Origin: CALOCY01 sp942491975
GTDB lineage: Bacteria > Bacteroidota > Bacteroidia > Bacteroidales > Prolixibacteraceae
DNA: 64,000 nucleotides
Assembly: GCA_942491975.1 (NCBI GenBank)
Contig: CALOCY010000004.1
Span: 2,666,001 to 2,730,000 of the forward strand
Direction: 5' to 3'
The position numbers and the translations under genes are program-made. This document shows positions 1 through 9,335 of this stretch, piece after piece. Within the stretch, counting starts at the first letter, position 1. Every line of letters starts with the position of its first letter. The notes below the pieces were generated by a model that was not told where the DNA came from, did not search any database, and was given only the letters and a program-made list of their open reading frames with translations.

Positions 1-2
1 TC

Positions 3-1502
3 GGGTTTGACGGAAATTGGGATCGGCCTGATTCATTAAGGCATGAAGCAGGTGTGCCGGTAAAAACACTCATTAAGCAGTTTGAATCCTGCACATTCCT
101 TTCATTGGGGGCAGGTGGTGGCGCCGATGTAATGCATGCATTACAGGAAGGGGCAACAGAGATACATGCTGTAGAAGTGAATCCGCGCATCAACAAATTG
201 ATGAAAAAGGGGTTTCTGAAAGATTTTTCGGGTAATATTTACAATGATCCAAGGGTAAAGGTTGTTACGGAAGATGCCCGTGCTTATGTCCGTAAATTCG
301 ACAATAAATTTGACATTATCTATTCACTGAGTTCAAACACCTTTGCAGCACTGGCTTCAGGATCTTTTGCCATGGCAGAAAATTATCTTTTTACCAAAGA
401 AGCTTTTGCTGACTATTATAACTCGCTTTCCGAGAATGGTTTTCTGATGATGGAACATCAGTTTTATATCCCACGTATGATATCAGAGGTGCTTTGGGCC
501 CTTAAGGATTTGGGGATTGATAATCCTGAAAAACATATTGCCGTCTACAATCTTCCCCAAATACGAAGAAAGATAATCCTGATGTCAAAAAAACCACTTC
601 AGCAGGAACTTATTAATACGGCCATACATCCTGCTACTGCTGAGAATTATCCCTTTTTTCATGTATTATATCCGGCAGTCGATTCACTGCGACATAACCT
701 TATCAATCAAATTGTATTGAACGGTTGGAAGCCGCAACAGGAAAAATCGCCCACAGATCTTTCACCCTGTACTGATGACAGGCCATTTATTGCTCAACAA
801 GGGTTATTGAAGAATTTTAGTTTCGAAAAAATTAAACCAGGTATTACCCCGGTTGAGGTTATGGGTTTCCCTGTAGCAAAAGTTATGATTGCAACAATCT
901 TACTCATTATTATCCTACTCATCTTGCCACTTAATCTTATCCCGTATTTTATCAAAGGAGAAAAACTCAACATGCGTGGATGGCTCTATTTTTTCTCAAT
1001 TGGAGTAGCATTTATGGCAATTGAAGTCATCCTGATCCAAAAGTATACATGGTTTATTGGCTCTTCATCATACACGTTTATGTCCATTTTGTTTACATTG
1101 CTGGCAAGTAGTGGGTTGGGGAGCTATTATTCAGGCAGGTTTAAAAACAATATACCATTTATTGCCATTATTGCCCTGGTGCTTGCTGAGATCTTTATAT
1201 GCCCGTTATTGCTCAATTACATGACAGGATTAAATACCGCACTAAGGATCCTTGTTACACTGCTACTATTGTCTCCATTAGGCTTTTTCATGGGAATGCC
1301 TTTTGTAAAAGGGACGAAATTGGCCGGAGAACTTGTCGACTGGGGTTTTGCCGTAAATGGAGCAGCATCTGTTTTCGGGTCAGTCTTTGTGTTAATTCCT
1401 GTATTTAATTACGGTTATAAGGTCGGACTTTTACTCGGGTTGGTATTTTATTTGCTGGCGATGCTGCTATTACGAAAAACATTTGTTGCTCAAAAGAAGT
1501 GA
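3..1502 (+). CDS. Spermidine synthase-like protein with C-terminal membrane domain (5' partial)
   Basis: The frame is open to the first bases of the window, so the gene starts upstream; the GTG at 54 is not a convincing start. The first ~260 visible residues form a Rossmann aminopropyltransferase/methyltransferase-like domain: a glycine-rich loop LSLGAGGGADV, an acidic VEVNPRI strand and a DARAYVRK motif, all typical of polyamine synthase-fold proteins that bind SAM or decarboxylated SAM. About seven hydrophobic segments follow (roughly residues 275-480). Membrane-fused spermidine synthase-like proteins are a known bacterial class whose substrate is mostly unproven. The gene is convergent with the YceI gene and the two share a strong hairpin terminator. 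Family call firm, reaction unknown. Confidence 0.75.
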   Translation, partial: GFDGNWDRPDSLRHEAGVPVKTLIKQFESCTFLSLGAGGGADVMHALQEGATEIHAVEVNPRINKLMKKGFLKDFSGNIYNDPRVKVVTEDARAYVRKFDNKFDIIYSLSSNTFAALASGSFAMAENYLFTKEAFADYYNSLSENGFLMMEHQFYIPRMISEVLWALKDLGIDNPEKHIAVYNLPQIRRKIILMSKKPLQQELINTAIHPATAENYPFFHVLYPAVDSLRHNLINQIVLNGWKPQQEKSPTDLSPCTDDRPFIAQQGLLKNFSFEKIKPGITPVEVMGFPVAKVMIATILLIIILLILPLNLIPYFIKGEKLNMRGWLYFFSIGVAFMAIEVILIQKYTWFIGSSSYTFMSILFTLLASSGLGSYYSGRFKNNIPFIAIIALVLAEIFICPLLLNYMTGLNTALRILVTLLLLSPLGFFMGMPFVKGTKLAGELVDWGFAVNGAASVFGSVFVLIPVFNYGYKVGLLLGLVFYLLAMLLLRKTFVAQKK

Positions 1503-1515
1503 TAGATATCAATAA

Positions 1516-1555
1516 AAACAGAAAAGCAGGTCAATTGATACCTGCTTTTCTGTTT
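1516..1555. terminator. Bidirectional Rho-independent terminator
   Basis: A perfect 16-bp stem (1516-1531 with 1540-1555) and an 8-base loop. A-rich on one side and T-rich on the other, it lies between the convergent spermidine synthase-like and YceI genes, so it can stop transcription from both. Confidence 0.85.
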
Positions 1556-1575
1556 CTAAGAAATTGCCATAACTA

Positions 1576-2172
1576 TTATTCCGCTTTTTCCATCATTATC
1601 CAGAAATCAAGGGTGAACTTATCACTAATGAGCTTATCTCCCAGATTTTTAAAGAATCTTTTTGACCCGTATTTTACATTGTAATCACTCCGGTCAATTA
1701 TCATTGTCCCTGTTGCATGCCATTGTCCGTTCATTTTTGTAATTTCAGCGACAAAAGCAAACGGACGTGTAACATCTTTTATGGTTAAATTACCTTTCAT
1801 CTTATAAAAATCACCACTTTTACGTTCTGTCTCTTTCAATACAAAAACTGCCTCCGGGTATTTCTCTACCTCAAAAAAATCAGGTGATTTCAAATGATTA
1901 ATCAACTTCTTATTCCACTCTTCCCCTTCAATATCTTCATTGGTCATAGAGTTCATATCAATAACAAACTTTCCCCCTTTCACTGCTTTTCCATCTATTT
2001 CAAGTACACCCGACTTAAGTGTAACCATGCCATAATGTTCCCCGCCTATTTTTTTCCCTTTCCATTTTACGGATGTCTCTTTCTTGTTGAGTACATATTC
2101 TTCAGCCTTCACATTAAAGACCGATACTCCGACAATAATCAAAATAAAGAGTAGTGCTTTTATCGTTTTCAT
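1576..2172 (-). CDS. YceI family protein, exported
   Basis: 198 residues with an N-terminal signal peptide (about residues 1-23, cleaved after VKAE). The mature part has the pattern of the YceI lipocalin-like beta-barrel, a family that binds isoprenoid-type lipids: early strands with SVKWKGKKIGGEHYG, a central MTNEDIEGEEW segment, SPDFFEVEKYPEAVF, then GNLTIKDVTRPF near the end. Length matches the family. It is probably periplasmic. The ligand cannot be read from the sequence. It ends at the shared terminator at 1516-1555 and is followed upstream by an independent OsmC gene on the same strand. Confidence 0.88.
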   Translation of the reverse strand: MKTIKALLFILIIVGVSVFNVKAEEYVLNKKETSVKWKGKKIGGEHYGMVTLKSGVLEIDGKAVKGGKFVIDMNSMTNEDIEGEEWNKKLINHLKSPDFFEVEKYPEAVFVLKETERKSGDFYKMKGNLTIKDVTRPFAFVAEITKMNGQWHATGTMIIDRSDYNVKYGSKRFFKNLGDKLISDKFTLDFWIMMEKAE

Positions 2173-2286
2173 AACAATTGTTTTTATCGTTTCCTTCTAC
2201 AACAACACCTGTGCCAAAATTTTAGTTTAATGGCAATTAGAATGCCTTGACCCACTTCTGCAAATTCCTTTCTTAGGATATCCCGT

Positions 2287-2703
2287 CTATTCTTCTATCA
2301 TTATCTCGGAGCTTAATGCTATAGCTCCCTTGTATGAAGCGCTTACCCCGCAATATTTCTCTTCCGATAATTTGACCGCTTTCTCCAGCTTATCAAGCGG
2401 TAAATTTTTTCCTTTAAATTTATAAATTACTTTCATACGCTCGTACTTCATCGGGTGTTCATCGGTCATGTCTGCTTCAACATCAACACTGAATGCCTCA
2501 ACCCCCACCCTCATTTTTCGTAATATCGAGACCACATCCATCCCGGTACATCCGGCCAGTGCCAGCAATAGTAATTTTTTAGGACGGGGCCCTTCATCAT
2601 TTCCCCCCGCACCGGGTGCTGCATCTATGGTTAGTTTGTGACCATCAAGTTCTGTTTCGAAAGCCATATTATCCAACCATGTAAGGTTTACTGTATGTTT
2701 CAT
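2287..2703 (-). CDS. OsmC family protein
   Basis: OsmC/Ohr-fold protein of 138 residues when started at the ATG at 2703 (MKHTVNLTW). An in-frame ATG six codons upstream at 2721 is possible but gives an unusual leader. Visible family features are LLLLALAGCTGMDVVSILRK, carrying the first conserved Cys, and EKYCGVSASYKG, carrying the second. These form the thiol pair used by OsmC-type peroxidases against organic hydroperoxides. Cytoplasmic, no signal peptide. It is transcribed divergently from the Crp/Fnr regulator at 2865, so the regulator might act on this gene; that is inference from position only. Confidence 0.88.
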   Translation of the reverse strand: MKHTVNLTWLDNMAFETELDGHKLTIDAAPGAGGNDEGPRPKKLLLLALAGCTGMDVVSILRKMRVGVEAFSVDVEADMTDEHPMKYERMKVIYKFKGKNLPLDKLEKAVKLSEEKYCGVSASYKGAIALSSEIMIEE

Positions 2704-2864
2704 CCGTTTAATATTTTTCATTTATAAAATGGCACAAAAAATCTATATCACATCCACAAAACATCTAGCTATTTAAATTTGTTGATATTGTAAATATAAA
2801 CTTTAATATTATTTTTACGTAATTTTAACATCATTTGTTCATTACCTAAAGTTCTTGTATTGAG

Positions 2865-3566
2865 ATGAGAAGCGCACTAAACAGACCAACACCGGAAGAG
2901 ATGGACCTTACAGGTTTTAAGATTTTCAAACATCTCACCGAAGATGAGTTGAACAAGCTCAATTATGAAAAAACCTGTTCGGGTTACAAGAAAGGGAGTG
3001 TAATTTATCGTGAAGGAAGCCGTCTTACCGGATTCTATTGTATTACCAAAGGTATTGTGAAGATTTATAAAACCGGTATTGATGGTAAAGAGCAGATTAT
3101 TCGGTTTGCCAAAAAAGGTGAAATTATTGCTTACCGGTCATTGCTTAGTAATGAGCTGGCCTGTACCACAGCCAAAGTGATTGATGAAGCTGTTTTATGC
3201 CATATCCCTTACCAGACATTGCTTTACCTGATCGAAAATAATTCGAAATTTTCGCTTCACATGCTGCAAATTATTTGCAAGGAGCTGAAAGAGGCCAATG
3301 ATTACATAACCGATATTGCCCAAAAAACTGTGCGGGAACGTTTGGCTGAAGTATTGTTGCTGTTGAAGGAAAATTTTGACCTGGATAGCGAGAGTACCCT
3401 TCAAATTTCACTTACCCGTGAAGAGTTGGCCAACATGGTAGGTACAGCTACCGAATCGGTAATTCGCCTCTTATCTGAATTTAAACAAGACAAACTTATT
3501 GAATTGCAGGGAAGAAAGATTAAATTCCTTGATACCCCCGGCCTTACAAAAGTTGCAAATATTTAA
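2865..3566 (+). CDS. Crp/Fnr family transcriptional regulator
   Basis: 233 residues. The N-terminal ~150 residues form a cyclic-nucleotide-binding-type beta-roll (FKHLTEDELNKL, then GSVIYREG and FYCITKGIVKIYK). A long dimerisation helix and a C-terminal winged helix follow, with the recognition region LTREELANMVGTATESVIRL, which matches the Crp HTH signature. The cysteines are scattered rather than in the N-terminal Fnr cluster, so an Fe-S oxygen sensor is not supported. The phosphate-binding cassette residues of true cAMP receptors are not obvious either. It is likely a redox or stress regulator. Its neighbour osmC is divergent across about 160 bases. Confidence 0.88.
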   Translation: MRSALNRPTPEEMDLTGFKIFKHLTEDELNKLNYEKTCSGYKKGSVIYREGSRLTGFYCITKGIVKIYKTGIDGKEQIIRFAKKGEIIAYRSLLSNELACTTAKVIDEAVLCHIPYQTLLYLIENNSKFSLHMLQIICKELKEANDYITDIAQKTVRERLAEVLLLLKENFDLDSESTLQISLTREELANMVGTATESVIRLLSEFKQDKLIELQGRKIKFLDTPGLTKVANI

Positions 3567-3572
3567 CTATAA

Positions 3573-3596
3573 AAAAGGCTCCAATAGGGACCTTTT
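3573..3596. terminator. Bidirectional hairpin terminator
   Basis: AAAAGG(3573-3578) pairs with CCTTTT(3591-3596), with one C-A mismatch and three further pairs inside, around an AATA loop. It sits between the convergent Crp/Fnr and EnvC-like genes, overlapping the last bases of the latter's stop codon. Confidence 0.6.
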
Positions 3597-4788
3597 ATTT
3601 GATCCACGACTGGGGGTTCAGTTTTTTATTCTCTTTCCACACCTGGAATTTCACTACCGTTTTATTGTTGTCGGTTTTATCGGTAAAAACTGTTCCTATA
3701 TTTTGTTGTGCTATCACATAATCGCCAGGTTTCACCGTCACATTTATAAGGTTAGAATATACACTCAGGTAGTTTCCGTGCCGTATAATTATTGCTATAT
3801 TCCCTCCCGGGATAGCAATTACCCTGCTAACGGTACCGTCAAATACCGCTTTCGCTTTTGATCCGGGTGTAGTAGCTATGTCAATGCCGTTATTCCGTAC
3901 TTTTACCTGCTTTAACACCGGATGGGCATGTTCTCCAAAGGCCTCAATCACAATTCCTTTGTTGACCGGCCATTGCAATTTTCCCCTGTTCTTTTCAAAA
4001 TCAGCCGATAGCTGCTGTTCACTTGCCGACAACCCTTTTTTGCCTTGCTCTCTTGCCTTACGTGCTTCTTCGGCAATCAGGCGTTCAATCTCTTCTTGAA
4101 GCTGTTGTTCAACTTTCCTTTTCCGGTTGAGTAAGTGCCTTAACCTTTTCTTCTCCTTTTCAAGTTTTGAAAGTTCTCTTGATTGTTGTTTTTGTTCGCC
4201 GGCCAGGTTTCGTTTCTCCTCTTTTTTATTGGATAACAGGTGTTGTTTTTGTCTTTTTTGTTTTCCCAGTGTTTCGACCTTTTTTGCCAGGACATCTTTT
4301 ACTGCCTCAACCTGTTCAACCTGTCGTTTACGTAAACCGGCATACTGACGTAAGTAAATTAAACGTTTATAGGCCTGGTTAAAATTTTCAGCCGAGAGGA
4401 GAAACAGCAACTTGTTGTATGCACTTTTATTTTTTTGTGCCTGTATGATCATCGTTTCATACTCTTTTCTGATTTGCTCCAGATCGGAAGAGAGCATATC
4501 AATAACCATCTCATTCTCCGCAACCAGCTTATTAAGTACCGACATTTCACTGTTTATGTCTGTAATAAGACGGTTCCGAAGCCTTATTTTTTTAGTGATA
4601 TAGGAGAGTTTATTAAGTGATATGCGTGCACTTTTGTTGGTCTGTTCCAGTAGTTGATTGGTATACCTGATCTCATCCGCTGTTTTGGCTTTACGTTGCC
4701 TCAATTCGTCAATTGACTGAGCCCCCACGCGGATACCCAATAAAAAGAACAACAGGCAAAAACAAATTACTATTCGTACCATAATCAT
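3595..4788 (-). CDS. EnvC-like murein hydrolase activator (coiled coil plus degenerate LytM/M23 domain)
   Basis: 397 residues: signal peptide (1-23), a long charged coiled coil (about 24-260, very rich in Lys, Glu, Gln and Arg) and a C-terminal LytM/peptidase M23 domain (about 275-397). Active M23 enzymes have H-x3-D and H-x-H zinc ligands. Here the first is RNNGID, with the His replaced by Asn, and the last is YLSVYSNL, without the H-x-H. The domain should therefore not cut peptidoglycan itself, which fits EnvC-type activators of cell-division amidases. It overlaps the upstream DUF4292 gene by 4 bases (ATGA) and is last in the hemW-dut-TPR-DUF4292-envC run. Confidence 0.85.
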   Translation of the reverse strand: MIMVRIVICFCLLFFLLGIRVGAQSIDELRQRKAKTADEIRYTNQLLEQTNKSARISLNKLSYITKKIRLRNRLITDINSEMSVLNKLVAENEMVIDMLSSDLEQIRKEYETMIIQAQKNKSAYNKLLFLLSAENFNQAYKRLIYLRQYAGLRKRQVEQVEAVKDVLAKKVETLGKQKRQKQHLLSNKKEEKRNLAGEQKQQSRELSKLEKEKKRLRHLLNRKRKVEQQLQEEIERLIAEEARKAREQGKKGLSASEQQLSADFEKNRGKLQWPVNKGIVIEAFGEHAHPVLKQVKVRNNGIDIATTPGSKAKAVFDGTVSRVIAIPGGNIAIIIRHGNYLSVYSNLINVTVKPGDYVIAQQNIGTVFTDKTDNNKTVVKFQVWKENKKLNPQSWIK

Positions 4789-5669
4789 TTCAGGCTTTCT
4801 ACCCTCTTATATTTTTCCGGAATTTTAAAATTAACAGTTGTAGGCCCATTCAATACAAATCTTCCATATTCCGCACCTATCTTTACGTTTCCCTGTTCTC
4901 CTTCAAACTGTAAATCAAATTTTTCAGGAAACAGCATTCCTCCCAATTTAGTGTATTTGTTATAGTTTATCTCGAGTTTTCTACTGTTTAGAATGTCCAT
5001 TATTTGATATTGTGATATTTTAAAGCACGATGGGTCCACAAAAATTCGCTGGATAAATATCCCTTCCTGTTCTTTTCGTTTCACATACCTGACCCGTTTT
5101 TTCTCTTCCCTGAGCATCCCCGATAATTTCTTTGCCCGCATGTCCTGAAGTACATATTCGTTGTTTTCAATGCGGCTTGCCATTTTCCTGTACTCTTTAC
5201 GCAATAACTCATCGGAAAAGTCAACTATTTTATTGGTAAGAACTGCCTCTAAAAAGTAATAATTAACATCCGCTTCAAGCAGTTCGGAGATGGAGCCGTA
5301 TCCATCTTCGTAATAATACTTTCCAATGTAATTGACCATCTGTATTTTTTCCGGGGTAAGCAGCAGTTTCGCTACCGGAACAGTCATCTTACTCAATGAG
5401 ATAAAAATAAAACTGTCGCAATGTATTTTTATGTAACCTTTAACCCCCGATTTTTCACCATTGTAATCAAAATCAATATTTAACCTTTTGGCTTCAAGGG
5501 TTTCAAAGTCAAGGGTACGCTCTTCAATATTTTTGATTATACGTCCTACCCCCATTGGTTTGGTGCGAATAACAATTTTTGTTACGTCTTTGCTTGTTTT
5601 ACAGGAAAAGACAGACACTACCAATAGCAGCAGCACACTTCTCAATATATAGTTGATATTAATCTTCAA
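4785..5669 (-). CDS. DUF4292 lipoprotein
   Basis: 294 residues with a lipoprotein signal (lipobox ending VFSC, Cys23). The rest resembles DUF4292 of Bacteroidota, a LolA/LolB-like fold family of unproven function: short beta strands and the segment YRKMASRIENNEYVLQD in the middle. It overlaps the TPR lipoprotein gene upstream by 11 bases and the EnvC-like gene downstream by 4, so the three are almost certainly co-translated. The association with an amidase activator suggests an envelope-biogenesis role; that is inference from context. Confidence 0.8.
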   Translation of the reverse strand: MKININYILRSVLLLLVVSVFSCKTSKDVTKIVIRTKPMGVGRIIKNIEERTLDFETLEAKRLNIDFDYNGEKSGVKGYIKIHCDSFIFISLSKMTVPVAKLLLTPEKIQMVNYIGKYYYEDGYGSISELLEADVNYYFLEAVLTNKIVDFSDELLRKEYRKMASRIENNEYVLQDMRAKKLSGMLREEKKRVRYVKRKEQEGIFIQRIFVDPSCFKISQYQIMDILNSRKLEINYNKYTKLGGMLFPEKFDLQFEGEQGNVKIGAEYGRFVLNGPTTVNFKIPEKYKRVESLK

Positions 5670-7434
5670 AATAGGTTTCCTCTTTAATTTTTTTCTTCAA
5701 CACTTCCGATTCGCTTCCATTGTCGAAGGCTTTTTTCCAGTATTCTATTGCTTCATCTTTTCTGCCAAGCATATAGAGTATGTCTCCATAATGCTCCAGC
5801 AATGCCGGTTCTTTATCCCCTCCCTTTGATAGTGCTGTTTCCATGTAAAACTTTGCCAGCCGGTAATCATTGCGTTTAAAAAGTACCCAGGCATAGGTGT
5901 CAAGGTAAGTTGCATTGTCAGGATTTGCCTCTATTACCTTCCCGCTTAACCGTTCGGCCTTGTCAAGCTGTTCTCCCTGCAATGAAAGGTAATAGGCATA
6001 ATTATTCATGGTCATGTAATTGTTTGGATCAAATAACATTACCTGATCAAACGCTTCAAAAGCTTCTTTGAATTTATTTTGTTTATAGTATACTTCGGCA
6101 CGATACATGAAAAATTGTGCTTTCATTGCCGGATTGCTCTCTGCATATTGTTCCCCTTCATCAAGAATCGCAATCACCTCGTTGTATTTTTCAAGTTGGA
6201 GTCCTGCCACGGCACTCAACAGGTAAGGCAACGGTTGTGAAGGATGATATCTCATCGCTTCGGCGCTTTCGCTATAAAGTGCCTCGAAATCGAGCAGTTG
6301 ATTGTCAAGAAACAGCAGCTTTTCATAAATAGCATACTCGCGTTTGTTGGCTTTGAGAAACCCCCGCATCTGCTCTCTTGCCTCCTTAAATTTTTCCTGG
6401 GAAGAGAGATGGTCGGCATGAAAAAGATATACCCTTGGATCTTGGGGATGCGCACTCATCATCAGCGCAATAAGTGTCCCAAAGTCATCATCAGAAACAC
6501 CGTATTTATCTTTATCGACATACAGTATCTGAAGAAATTGTATTTTGCTTTCTATATCCAGCTGTTTATTTACAAACCCCCTTTTCACCTCCTCAAACGC
6601 TTCTTCATTGGCTTTTTCTTTATAATAAAAATTGGCCAGTGAAAGGTGTACAAAGCCGTTTTCCGGATCTGCCTCCAATACTTTATTATAATATTCAAGG
6701 GCCTTTTCTTTCTCTTCCAATGAAAGGTAAAGGTCAGCCATCACGCCATAATACCGTGGCTCTTGTGGGTTCGATTTGATGAGCTTTTCAACCTCTTTTA
6801 TGGCTTTTTCAGCCTCTCCTTTTTCAAGATAAAGCCGCTGTTTTTCCAAAGAGAGCTGATCGACAACCCCCACCTTTTCTTCCAGTTGATCGTATCTGGA
6901 TATGGCTTCATCATACGCTTTAGCCTGTGCAAACATCACAGCAGTGAGGTAAAGATAGTTGAGGTTTTCCCTATTTTTATCGGCCAGTTGCTGAAGCAGT
7001 TCTGCCGACCTGGCATACTCCTTATTGTTCTGATAGATCTGTGCCAGTAAAAACTTGTACCAGTCGTTATTACTGTTCAGTTTTATTGCTTTCTCCAACA
7101 AAAGTGCCGGGCTTGTAAAGTCTCCCTTTTTAACATATATCCCGGCCAGCTCATACATTGATACAGCCGACAGGGGATCTATCTCCAGGCACCTTGAATA
7201 AAGGGCAACAGCTTTATCAATGTCTCCAATATTTTTTTGCTTGAGTGCCTCAATAAACAGGTATTTAAATTCCTGCTGTTGCTTTTCGTCCAATTCTGTC
7301 TCCCGGGGGGCCGTTGTTGTTTTATTCCCGCTTACTTCCGATGATGAAACAATTTCCCCCGGTGCCGAACAAGCTGTTGCAATTGCTCCTGCCAACAAAC
7401 AGGCAATACTATTTCGAATTGATATTCTCCTCAT
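5659..7434 (-). CDS. TPR-repeat lipoprotein
   Basis: 591 residues. The signal ends in a lipobox with Cys22 (AIATACSAP), so it is probably anchored in an envelope membrane facing the periplasm. From about residue 50 to the end it is a continuous run of tetratricopeptide-like helical pairs. Clear TPR signatures include AVALYSRCLEIDPLSAVSMYE, GVMADLYLSLEEKEKALEYY and, near the C-terminus, DNATYLDTYAWVLFKRNDY. TPR arrays are protein-protein scaffolds and no catalytic residues are visible. It lies between dut and the DUF4292 lipoprotein in the same operon, 172 bases downstream of dut, so it may have its own promoter. Confidence 0.85.
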   Translation of the reverse strand: MRRISIRNSIACLLAGAIATACSAPGEIVSSSEVSGNKTTTAPRETELDEKQQQEFKYLFIEALKQKNIGDIDKAVALYSRCLEIDPLSAVSMYELAGIYVKKGDFTSPALLLEKAIKLNSNNDWYKFLLAQIYQNNKEYARSAELLQQLADKNRENLNYLYLTAVMFAQAKAYDEAISRYDQLEEKVGVVDQLSLEKQRLYLEKGEAEKAIKEVEKLIKSNPQEPRYYGVMADLYLSLEEKEKALEYYNKVLEADPENGFVHLSLANFYYKEKANEEAFEEVKRGFVNKQLDIESKIQFLQILYVDKDKYGVSDDDFGTLIALMMSAHPQDPRVYLFHADHLSSQEKFKEAREQMRGFLKANKREYAIYEKLLFLDNQLLDFEALYSESAEAMRYHPSQPLPYLLSAVAGLQLEKYNEVIAILDEGEQYAESNPAMKAQFFMYRAEVYYKQNKFKEAFEAFDQVMLFDPNNYMTMNNYAYYLSLQGEQLDKAERLSGKVIEANPDNATYLDTYAWVLFKRNDYRLAKFYMETALSKGGDKEPALLEHYGDILYMLGRKDEAIEYWKKAFDNGSESEVLKKKIKEETYFED

Positions 7435-7606
7435 GGATGCTTCCCCTTATTATACCATATTTATTATAAATTGATGTATAAAATCAGCTGGTGATTTATC
7501 AATTTTAATTTACCTGACACGCTATGTATAATGCCGACATAATTTCAAAGAGCCTTTAGGAGTAAAGTAATACGAACTAAAAGATCATTTTGAAATATAA
7601 TCGGTA

Positions 7607-8041
7607 TTAGTTTTTCCCTGTATGTCCAAAACCGCCTGCTCCTCGAAGTGTCTCTTCGAGCACCTCAACAGCTTCCCAACTCACGGTTTCGTGTTTTGCG
7701 ATTACCATTTGACAAATACGTTCACCCGGGGTAATAGCATATGCGTCATTTGAAAGATTTACAACAATCACACCAATCTCGCCGCGGTAATCGGCATCAA
7801 TTGTTCCCGGCGTGTTCAGTACACTGATGCCATGCTTTAAGGCCATTCCGCTACGTGGCCGTATCTGTGCTTCATAACCTTCCGGAAGTTCTATAAATAA
7901 TCCTGTCGGAATAAGCCTGCGTTCAAGTGGTTTCAATACTACATCTTCTGTAATATAAGCACGGATATCCATCCCGGCCGAGTGCTCAGTGCTGTACGAT
8001 GGCAACGGGTTATTTGATTTATTTACAATTTTAACCTTCAT
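7607..8041 (-). CDS. dut: Deoxyuridine 5'-triphosphate nucleotidohydrolase (dUTPase)
   Basis: 144 residues, the normal length for a trimeric dUTPase. All five family motifs can be placed: HSAGMDI near residue 21, RPRSGMALKHG in the middle, GTIDADYRGEIGV with the catalytic Asp, GERICQMV, and the flexible C-terminal arm GAGGFGHTGK. It hydrolyses dUTP to dUMP and pyrophosphate, keeping uracil out of DNA and supplying dUMP for thymidylate synthesis. It is downstream of hemW on the same strand with a gap of 51 bases. Confidence 0.97.
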   Translation of the reverse strand: MKVKIVNKSNNPLPSYSTEHSAGMDIRAYITEDVVLKPLERRLIPTGLFIELPEGYEAQIRPRSGMALKHGISVLNTPGTIDADYRGEIGVIVVNLSNDAYAITPGERICQMVIAKHETVSWEAVEVLEETLRGAGGFGHTGKN

Positions 8042-8092
8042 TATTTTTGATTTTGACCTGTAAAGATATGAACTTATAACGAAATCTATTCG

Positions 8093-9226
8093 TTATTCGT
8101 GCCCCATAAAAAGCGTTGCCATAATTTCATCCGAAATAAAGAGCCCTTCGGAAGAGAGCCTTGCCCTGTTACCTTCTAAAGCAGCATGTTTTGAATGTAC
8201 ATATTTTGTGATCCCTTTTTTTGCATAAGCAGCATAACTGCTGCCAAACAGCGTCTCTATTTCCGTGAAGTCGACTCCCCACTGTGTCCTAATCCGGGTA
8301 ATAATATAATCATTGTATTTGTCAGTAAGCGAAAGCACCTCTTTTTCAAAAACAGGCTCCTCCTTTTGTATTGCTTTTATATATGCGTTGTTTGATGCCG
8401 TGTTCCATTGACGTGATTGTCCGTCGAATGAATGGGCGGAAGGCCCCAGTCCCAAATATTTTTTACCCTGCCAATAAGATGTGTTATGTTTTGAATAAAA
8501 CCCCGGTAAAGCAAAATTGGATATTTCATAATGTTCGAACCCATTTTTCCGGGCACCTTCGATAAGCATTTTAAACTGTTCCAGGCTCTCCTCTTCATCA
8601 ACCGGAAAGATTTTTTCACGTTGCAGCCAATCGTAAAATACGGTGTGTTCATGATAAGTTAAATGGTAGGAAGAGATATGCTGAACATTTAGAAAAAACA
8701 GTGTCTCGAGGTTTTTTCTCCATTTATCAGCATCCATTCCCGGAAAACCATATATCAAATCGACCGACAGGTTTTTAAACCCTGCTTCACGTGCATTGTG
8801 TACTGACTTAATAGCCTGGGATGCGCTATGCCTGCGGTTCATCAGTTTCAGGTCGTCATCGTCAAACGATTGAATACCTATGCTTAGCCGGTTGATTCCC
8901 GCACAAATCAACTGTTTACAGTAATCCAACGATAAGTCATCAGGGTTAGCCTCAAAAGTAATTTCAGCACTACCGGTAACTTCAAACTCTTTTCGAATAA
9001 ATGTTAACAGGTCATTCACCTCTGCTGTATCCAATACCGAGGGGGTACCACCTCCCAAATAGATCGTTTCGATGCTTTTCCCTCCGAAGTAATTTTTTCG
9101 CTGCTTGCACTCTTTTTTTATAGCACGGATCATCTCCTCTTTACCGGATAAAACCGTTGATTTATGAAAGTCACAGTAATGACATTGCTGTTTGCAAAAA
9201 GGAATGTGGATGTAAATGCCGGCCAT
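8093..9226 (-). CDS. hemW: HemW-type radical SAM protein
   Basis: 377 residues. The radical SAM cluster motif is near the N-terminus as CKQQCHYC (CxxxCxxC), inside the HemW opening MAGIYIHIPFCKQQCHYCDF. IYLGGGTPSVL and LSIGIQSFDD further on are also typical of the HemN/HemW family. The length and the extra Cys close after the cluster favour HemW, a haem chaperone/insertase, over true coproporphyrinogen III dehydrogenase HemN, which is longer with a different N-terminus. The two are often confused in annotation. Cytoplasmic. First gene of the minus-strand run with dut. Confidence 0.9.
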   Translation of the reverse strand: MAGIYIHIPFCKQQCHYCDFHKSTVLSGKEEMIRAIKKECKQRKNYFGGKSIETIYLGGGTPSVLDTAEVNDLLTFIRKEFEVTGSAEITFEANPDDLSLDYCKQLICAGINRLSIGIQSFDDDDLKLMNRRHSASQAIKSVHNAREAGFKNLSVDLIYGFPGMDADKWRKNLETLFFLNVQHISSYHLTYHEHTVFYDWLQREKIFPVDEEESLEQFKMLIEGARKNGFEHYEISNFALPGFYSKHNTSYWQGKKYLGLGPSAHSFDGQSRQWNTASNNAYIKAIQKEEPVFEKEVLSLTDKYNDYIITRIRTQWGVDFTEIETLFGSSYAAYAKKGITKYVHSKHAALEGNRARLSSEGLFISDEIMATLFMGHE

Positions 9227-9263
9227 TATCGATTATTTGGAAATTAGTTGTTTGAAGGTGCAT

Positions 9264-9271
9264 CAAAATTA
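9264..9271 (-). promoter_or_regulatory. Possible -7 element for hemW
   Basis: Read on the minus strand this is TAATTTTG, an exact match to the Bacteroidota TAnnTTTG element, 37 bases before the hemW ATG. No TTTG is seen at the usual upstream distance. Confidence 0.35.
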
Positions 9272-9335
9272 AGCCCTTTTCTCTTTTCGGGCCTGCCCCG
9301 AAATCTTATGACTCATACCTAAAGATCAATTGTTT

